Origin: Ruminococcus sp. YRD2003
GTDB lineage: Bacteria; Bacillota; Clostridia; Oscillospirales; Ruminococcaceae
NCBI GenBank assembly: GCA_900109435.1
Contig: FNZT01000017.1
Location: 24,179-80,524, forward strand
Length of the DNA: 56,346 nt
Direction of reading: 5' to 3'
In this document: piece after piece, positions 51,922-56,346 of the stretch
Layout: each line of letters starts with the position of its first letter
How positions within the stretch are numbered: position 1 is the stretch's first letter
The notes under the pieces: generated by a model
Database searches by the model: none
Seen by the model: the letters and a program-made list of their open reading frames with translations, nothing else
What the model was told of the DNA's origin: nothing
Position numbers and translations under genes: made by a program

Positions 51922-54228
51922 GTGAGTAATATCAATCCCGAGTTTAAAATTAGAGAGGTCGCCGAGCGAATCAGGCTAACCCGCGAATCCGTGGGTCTGA
52001 CTCCCGAGGAAATGGCTGAAAAGGTCGGTATATCGACCTATGAATACCTCGCCTATGAGGGCGGTGCAAAGGATTTCAGCTTCACTTTTATATATAAGTT
52101 CGCGAATGTGTGCGGCGTAGAGATAGCTGACCTCATGGAGGGCGAGTCTCCCCGTATCAACAGCTTCGATATCACCAGAGCGGGCGAGGGGCTTCCCATT
52201 GCGAGAAGAAAGGGTCTCAGCTATCTGCGCCTTGCTCCGAAATTCCGCAACAAGATAGGCGAGCCCTTCCTCGTTACTATCCCCTATGTTGACGAGAAAT
52301 TCCGCGTTCCGCACCCCCATACTCATGAGGGGCAGGAGCTCGATATCATCATCAGCGGTCAGCTGAAAGTGCAGGTCGGCGACAATGTTGAGGTGCTCAG
52401 CGAGGGCGACTCTATCTACTACGACAGCTCAGAGCCCCACGACGAATGGGCGGTAGGCGGTCATGAGTGCCGATTCTATGCCGTTGTTTTCGGGCAGAAC
52501 GAGAAGCCCACTCACGCTATATCCAACCTCGAGCCCGTTATTCTCCCCGGTGTTACCAACTTCGACCTCGCCAATATCAAGGACCCCATTGCTGACAGGT
52601 TCGTTGACTGCGAGACAGATGAGAACGGCGCTCTCACAAGTATAAAGTTCAAGAACGAGAGTACGTTCAACTTCGGTTTCGACGTCGTTGACGCGCTCGC
52701 GGAGAAATGTCCTGATAAGACGGCTCTCATATATGTGTCAAACGAAATGGAGGAGCGTCGCTTTACATTTGCCGAAATAAAGAAATACTCGAATATGACC
52801 GCGAATTATTTCAGGTCGATGGGCATTAAGAAGGGCGACAAGGTCATGCTCGTCCTCAAGAGACACTATCAGTTCTGGTTCTCGATAATCGCGCTCCATA
52901 AGATCGGCGCTATCGTTATCCCTGCGACGAATCAGCTCGTTCAGCATGACTTCACCTACCGTTTCAAGGCGGCGGGCGTGAAGGCTATCGTCTGCACGGG
53001 CGACGGCGACGTTGCTCATCAGGTCGACCTCGCTGTCGAGGAGTGCGGCATGGATATACTCCGTATGATGGTCCACGGCGAGCGCGAGGGCTGGGCTGAC
53101 TTCGACAAGGGTATCGCTGAGCAGAGCGATTCTTTCGAGCGTCCGACCGACCCCGAGCTCCTCTCCTGCGGCAGAGAGCCTAACCTCATGTTCTTTACTT
53201 CGGGTACGACGGGCTATCCGAAAATTGCTACGCACTGCCACCTCTATGCGCTCGGTCACTTCATCACTGCGCGCTACTGGCATAACGTCGACCCCAACGG
53301 CATACACTTCACTATCTCCGATACGGGCTGGGGCAAGGCTCTGTGGGGCAAACTCTACGGACAGTGGCTCAGCGAGACCTGCGTTTTCGTCTACGACTTT
53401 GACCGATTCGACGCGAACAAGATACTCCCGATGTTCAAGAAGTACAACATCACGACGTTCTGCGCGCCGCCTACGATGTACCGCTTCTTTATAAAAGAGG
53501 ACCTCAGCAAGTACGACCTCAGCAGTATCAAGTACGCGACCGTTGCGGGCGAGGCTCTCAATCCCGAGGTGTACAATCAGTTCCTCAATGCTACGGGCGT
53601 GAAGCTCATGGAGGGCTTCGGTCAGACCGAAACTACGCTGTCTATCGGAAATTTCGTCGGCATGACGGCTCGTCCCGGCTCTATGGGCAAGCCGAGCGTC
53701 ATGTACGATGTGGATATCGTAGACCCAGACGGCAAGCCCTGCAAGACGGGCGAGACGGGCGAGATAGTCATCCGCCTCGACAAGGGTATTCCCGCGGGAC
53801 TTTTCCTCGGATACTACAACGACGAGGAAAAAACCAAGGAAGTATGGCACGACGGTATGTACCACACGGGCGATACCGCGTGGAAGGACGAGGACGGCTA
53901 CTTCTGGTACGTCGGTCGTGTTGACGATGTTATCAAGTCGTCGGGCTACCGCATCGGACCGTTCGAGATAGAGAGCGTTATCATGGAGCTTCCGTATGTT
54001 CTGGAGTGCGGTGTCAGCGCCGCTCCCGACCCCGTAAGAGGTCAGGTGGTCAAGGCTTCTGTCGTGCTCGTGAAGGGCAAGGAAGGCACCGACGAGCTCA
54101 AAAAGGAGATACAGGACTACGTCAAGAAGCATACTGCTCCTTATAAGTACCCGAGAATAGTCGAGTTCCGCGACGAGCTCCCCAAAACTATCAGCGGAAA
54201 GATAAGACGTGTGGAGCTCAAGGGATAA
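51922..54228 (+). CDS. XRE-type HTH + cupin + AMP-forming acyl-CoA/acyl ligase fusion
   Basis: 768 residues, GTG start with AAAGGAG 10 nt upstream. Residues about 8-70 are an XRE-type HTH (LTPEEMAEKVGISTYEYLAYEGG). A cupin domain lies at about 125-195 (HPHTHEGQELDIIISGQ, EGDSIYYDSSEPH). From about 250 on is an ANL ligase: FFTSGTTGYPK near 422, GEALNPE, GFGQTETTLS, YHTGDTAWKDEDGYFWYVGR and ISGKIRR with catalytic Lys760. HTH-cupin regulators and medium-chain acyl-CoA synthetases are normally separate; here they are one chain. It could activate a carboxylate and sense it (inference). A hairpin follows at 54239-54269. Confidence 0.93.
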   Translation: MSNINPEFKIREVAERIRLTRESVGLTPEEMAEKVGISTYEYLAYEGGAKDFSFTFIYKFANVCGVEIADLMEGESPRINSFDITRAGEGLPIARRKGLSYLRLAPKFRNKIGEPFLVTIPYVDEKFRVPHPHTHEGQELDIIISGQLKVQVGDNVEVLSEGDSIYYDSSEPHDEWAVGGHECRFYAVVFGQNEKPTHAISNLEPVILPGVTNFDLANIKDPIADRFVDCETDENGALTSIKFKNESTFNFGFDVVDALAEKCPDKTALIYVSNEMEERRFTFAEIKKYSNMTANYFRSMGIKKGDKVMLVLKRHYQFWFSIIALHKIGAIVIPATNQLVQHDFTYRFKAAGVKAIVCTGDGDVAHQVDLAVEECGMDILRMMVHGEREGWADFDKGIAEQSDSFERPTDPELLSCGREPNLMFFTSGTTGYPKIATHCHLYALGHFITARYWHNVDPNGIHFTISDTGWGKALWGKLYGQWLSETCVFVYDFDRFDANKILPMFKKYNITTFCAPPTMYRFFIKEDLSKYDLSSIKYATVAGEALNPEVYNQFLNATGVKLMEGFGQTETTLSIGNFVGMTARPGSMGKPSVMYDVDIVDPDGKPCKTGETGEIVIRLDKGIPAGLFLGYYNDEEKTKEVWHDGMYHTGDTAWKDEDGYFWYVGRVDDVIKSSGYRIGPFEIESVIMELPYVLECGVSAAPDPVRGQVVKASVVLVKGKEGTDELKKEIQDYVKKHTAPYKYPRIVEFRDELPKTISGKIRRVELKG

Positions 54229-54347
54229 ATATATCAGAGTCTGCGGGCGGATATCATCTGTCCGCAGACAATAATACAGACAGGACGGCTCATACTTCCC
54301 GAAAAATCGGGATATAAAAAATTTTTGGAATTTTTTGAAAAAAGTGC

Positions 54348-54376
54348 TTGACAAATCCGGAAAGGTGTGATATAAT
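54348..54376 (+). promoter_or_regulatory. Sigma-A promoter for the tRNA cluster
   Basis: TTGACA (54348-54353), 17 nt, TATAAT (54371-54376); perfect consensus, 67 nt before tRNA-Val. Confidence 0.88.
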
Positions 54377-54443
54377 TAATTTCGTCGTCAGGGGACTGAT
54401 AGTCAACAGACAGCGTTCGGCTGACGGAATAAAAGGTTTATGT

Positions 54444-54519
54444 GGGGGTTTAGCTCAGCTGGGAGAGCATCTGCCTTACAAGCAGAGGGTCATAGGTTCG
54501 AGCCCTATAGTCCCCACCA
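54444..54519 (+). tRNA. tRNA-Val (anticodon TAC), CCA encoded
   Basis: 76 nt cloverleaf; anticodon loop CTTACAA between TCTGC and GCAGA gives TAC. Acceptor GGGGGTT pairs with AGTCCCC; T-arm GGTTCGAGCC. Confidence 0.95.
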
Positions 54520-54525
54520 CTTTTT

Positions 54526-54602
54526 GGCCCGGTAGTTCAGTTGGTTAGAACGCTAGCCTGTCACGCTAGAGGTCGTGAGTTCGAGCCTCATCCGGGTCGC
54601 CA
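54526..54602 (+). tRNA. tRNA-Asp (anticodon GTC), CCA encoded
   Basis: 77 nt cloverleaf; acceptor GGCCCGG/CCGGGTC, anticodon loop CTGTCAC between CTAGC and GCTAG gives GTC. Confidence 0.95.
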
Positions 54603-54607
54603 TCTGT

Positions 54608-54683
<76 letters not shown>

Positions 54684-54687
54684 CAAT

Positions 54688-54763
54688 GCGGATTTAGCTC
54701 ATCTGGTAGAGCGCCACCTTGCCAAGGTGGAGGTAGCGAGTTCGAGCCTCGTAATCCGCTCCA
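54688..54763 (+). tRNA. tRNA-Gly (anticodon GCC), CCA encoded
   Basis: 76 nt cloverleaf; acceptor GCGGATT/AATCCGC, anticodon loop TTGCCAA between CCACC and GGTGG gives GCC. Confidence 0.95.
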
Positions 54764-54793
54764 TAGTGCTGGGGTAATAACCTTGGCATTAAC

Positions 54794-54828
54794 AAATCCC
54801 GAAGCTTTGTGCATCGGGATTTTTTCTT
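54794..54828 (+). terminator. Terminator of the tRNA cluster
   Basis: A 9 bp perfect stem (54794-54802 with 54814-54822) followed by a run of T. Confidence 0.85.
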
Positions 54829-54843
54829 TTTTGCGGATTTTGC

Positions 54844-54872
54844 TTGCAAAGGGCGGCAAATTGGTGTATACT
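54844..54872 (+). promoter_or_regulatory. Promoter for the NYN/OST-HTH gene
   Basis: TTGCAA (54844-54849), 17 nt, TATACT (54867-54872), 41 nt before the ATG. Confidence 0.75.
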
Positions 54873-54913
54873 TGACTTATACGGCTCTTGATGCCAATAA
54901 TAAGAGGTGGAAA

Positions 54914-55834
54914 ATGACTGACGAAATGAGATATGCCGTGCTTATCGACGCCGATAATGTCGCGGCAAAGTATACGAAGAATATCCTCGACGAGCTGTCT
55001 AACTACGGTATCGTCACTTACAAGCGAGTTTACGGCGACTGGACCCGCCCGAACCTTGCGGGCTGGAAGAATATGGCGCTCGACAACGCTATCACGCCTG
55101 TCCAGCAGTACAGCTATACCACCGGCAAGAATGCGACCGACTCCGCTATGATAATCGACGCGATGGATATCCTCTACTCGAATAATGTGGACGGTTTCTG
55201 CATCGTGTCCAGCGACAGCGATTTTACGAGGCTTGCGATACGTCTCAGGGAGTCGGGCAAGCACGTCATCGGAATGGGCGAGAAGAAGACTCCGAAACCT
55301 TTCAGTACCGCGTGCAATGCGTTCAAGTACCTCGAAGTCCTCGCGGAGGAGGAGATACAGCCTACTGCCGAGAACGAGATAGTCGAGATGAAGATGCTTG
55401 AGCCCGCTATTATCCGAATTATCGCGGAAAATGCTAACCTCGAGGACGAGATAAATATCGGTGAGCTCGGGAGCCGCCTTCAGGGACGCTACCCCGATTT
55501 CGATGTCAGAAACTACGGCTATTCCAAGTTTTCACAGTTCCTGAAGGACTTCGACTGCCTCAGCTTCCGTCAGGTGGGCAGCAGTATCCTTGTCTCGCTA
55601 AAAACCAAGGCGACTGACCTTGAACGCGTGGAGGTGGCGCTGGCGGCTGTCGTCCGCACGAACGGCACGAAGGGCTATAACCTCGGCGAGCTGAAAAAGC
55701 AGCTCTGCGCCAAGCTGCCCGATTTCGACGTCAAGACTTTCGGTTACTCGAAGTTCAGCAAGTTTGTCGAAAATCTGCCTGAGTTTAAAATAAAGAATAA
55801 CACCGTATACTTCGTGGGGACGGAAAGGATCTGA
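54914..55834 (+). CDS. NYN-domain (PIN-like) protein with two OST-HTH/LOTUS domains
   Basis: 306 residues from ATG 54914 (AGAGGTGG upstream). NYN nuclease fold at about 5-150: AVLIDADNV, GDW near 43, and VSSDSDFTRLAIRLRESGKHVIGMG near 98-122 with the acidic metal ligands. Then two OST-HTH repeats at about 170-235 and 245-305, both with the NYGYSKFSQFLKD / TFGYSKFSKFVEN signature. Predicted RNA-binding, Mg-dependent ribonuclease; substrate unknown. Placed between a tRNA cluster and an rRNA operon. Confidence 0.93.
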   Translation: MTDEMRYAVLIDADNVAAKYTKNILDELSNYGIVTYKRVYGDWTRPNLAGWKNMALDNAITPVQQYSYTTGKNATDSAMIIDAMDILYSNNVDGFCIVSSDSDFTRLAIRLRESGKHVIGMGEKKTPKPFSTACNAFKYLEVLAEEEIQPTAENEIVEMKMLEPAIIRIIAENANLEDEINIGELGSRLQGRYPDFDVRNYGYSKFSQFLKDFDCLSFRQVGSSILVSLKTKATDLERVEVALAAVVRTNGTKGYNLGELKKQLCAKLPDFDVKTFGYSKFSKFVENLPEFKIKNNTVYFVGTERI

Positions 55835-55836
55835 AA

Positions 55837-55944
55837 ATGGAGAATAACACGGGATGTGCGCTTTCTTTGGCGGCAGCGGCGGCTCTCATTATGACTGCGG
55901 CGGCTGTTTTTGCAGGGATCTTCGGGAAAAAAGCAACAGTCTGA
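55837..55944 (+). CDS. Possible 35-residue membrane peptide
   Basis: ATG two nt after the NYN gene's stop, with GGAAAGGA 8-10 nt upstream. One hydrophobic Ala-rich helix (LSLAAAAALIMTAAAVFAGIF) and a lysine end. Too short to classify; length, ribosome site and helix make it plausible but not proven. Confidence 0.4.
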   Translation: MENNTGCALSLAAAAALIMTAAAVFAGIFGKKATV

Positions 55945-56032
55945 GGGTTGAGTTTTAAACAAAATATATGCGCCTATATGTTGATTGTTGAAAATCGCTA
56001 AAACCCGAATGAAAATCACAACAAAATTTGAG

Positions 56033-56061
56033 TTGACAAACCGCAAATAGCGTGCTATAAT
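56033..56061 (+). promoter_or_regulatory. Ribosomal RNA operon promoter
   Basis: TTGACA (56033-56038), 17 nt, TATAAT (56056-56061), about 200 nt before the 16S 5' end. The leader contains AATTGAACAATGC and a stem near 56190-56212 (ATAACGC/GCGTTAT), consistent with rRNA leader and processing structures. Confidence 0.88.
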
Positions 56062-56261
56062 AATTAAGTCGCCGCGAGAGAGTGTGACGGCACAGCATCT
56101 TGAAAATTGAACAATGCTAAGAAAAAAGTAACGACCCTTGAGATTCCTTGTAATGAGGAAACAACTCAAGCAAGAGTAAAAAATGCGCAGTAATAACGCA
56201 AGCGTTATTGAACAGGATTAAGATATTTCAAACTCTGGAGACAGAGAGTGATATATACTAT

Positions 56262-56346
56262 TTAATAAAGAGTTTGATCCTGGCTCAGGACGAACGCTGG
56301 CGGCACGCTTAACACATGCAAGTCGAACGGAGTTAATTTTGGTTTA
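56262..56346 (+). rRNA. 16S ribosomal RNA, 5' end only
   Basis: AGAGTTTGATCCTGGCTCAG at 56269-56288 followed by GACGAACGCTGGCGGC and ACACATGCAAGTCGAACGG, the universal 5' end; placing E. coli position 8 at 56269 gives a start near 56262. The gene runs off the window. Confidence 0.97.

Noticed and set aside
52738..54354. 538-codon open frame antisense to the HTH-cupin-ligase gene
   Set aside because: Plus-strand frame has intact ligase motifs; the antisense frame has none.

Overview
The window looks like chromosomal DNA of a Ruminococcus-like Clostridia (Oscillospiraceae). The evidence is two secreted proteins with type I dockerins, tRNA-sensing T-box leaders ahead of cysS, trpB and leuA, a CIRCE heat-shock operator, a class II GlyQS-type glycyl-tRNA synthetase, GTP-dependent PEP carboxykinase, a hydE radical-SAM gene, and the first ~85 nt of a 16S rRNA gene at the right edge. 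The placement is by gene content and motifs, not by a database search.

Layout. 0-4 kb: four small hairpins, then a three-gene group led by a 990-residue protein that joins a DUF2357-like N-terminus, a long charged coiled coil and a SipW/ER-type signal peptidase. 4-7 kb: PPC-domain protein and a ferrous-iron uptake pair (FeoA-FeoB fusion plus a small Cys-rich partner). 7-11.5 kb: a perfect parS centromere site, a PP2C phosphatase, pckG and a cytidylate-kinase-like protein. 12-15.5 kb: a four-gene membrane operon (anchored hypothetical, PrsW, zinc-ribbon, TPM). 15.6-22.6 kb: glyQS, two DUF5684-like paralogues separated by duplicated cysS debris, cysS with a Cys T-box, a 149-150 bp tandem repeat, and trpB (TrpB2 type) with a Trp T-box. 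23-36.3 kb: a long plus-strand run, ilvB-ilvN-GNAT-leuC-leuD-membrane protein-leuB-zinc ribbon-nadA-hydE, then two paralogous genes of unknown function (the first broken at a C6 run), an intracellular SGNH acetylesterase and a lipoprotein. 36-41.4 kb: CIRCE-controlled small gene plus Hsp20, then nadB / dockerin-VanY carboxypeptidase / nadC. 41.4-48.3 kb: unknown helical protein, CPBP protease, prfB, small membrane proteins, rlmH with a WalJ-like hydrolase, AIM24 and TM2 proteins. 48.4-56.3 kb: leuA with a T-box, a CAP-dockerin protein, an HTH-cupin-acyl ligase fusion, a Val-Asp-Phe-Gly tRNA cluster, a NYN/OST-HTH protein and the rRNA promoter with the 16S start.

How it fits together. ilvBN, leuCDB and the distant leuA make up much of the valine/leucine route; nadA, nadB and nadC supply de novo NAD synthesis but from two separate loci. 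parS, the rlmH-walJ pair and an rRNA operon are all features usually found near oriC in Firmicutes, so the window is probably origin-proximal (inference).

The intergenic DNA is unusually rich in repeats: two copies of a ~275-320 bp giant-hairpin element, a ~178 bp MITE-like element plus a solo end, dispersed short palindromes sharing a CCCCTAC edge (one of them translated in frame inside cysS), an 86 bp inverted pair enclosing 5 kb of the leu/nad cluster, and two tandem-repeat blocks. The strongest candidates for something undescribed are the DUF2357-like/coiled-coil/signal-peptidase fusion with its two small partners, the HTH-cupin-ligase fusion, the paired unknown genes at 31.7-33.9 kb, and the giant hairpin elements.
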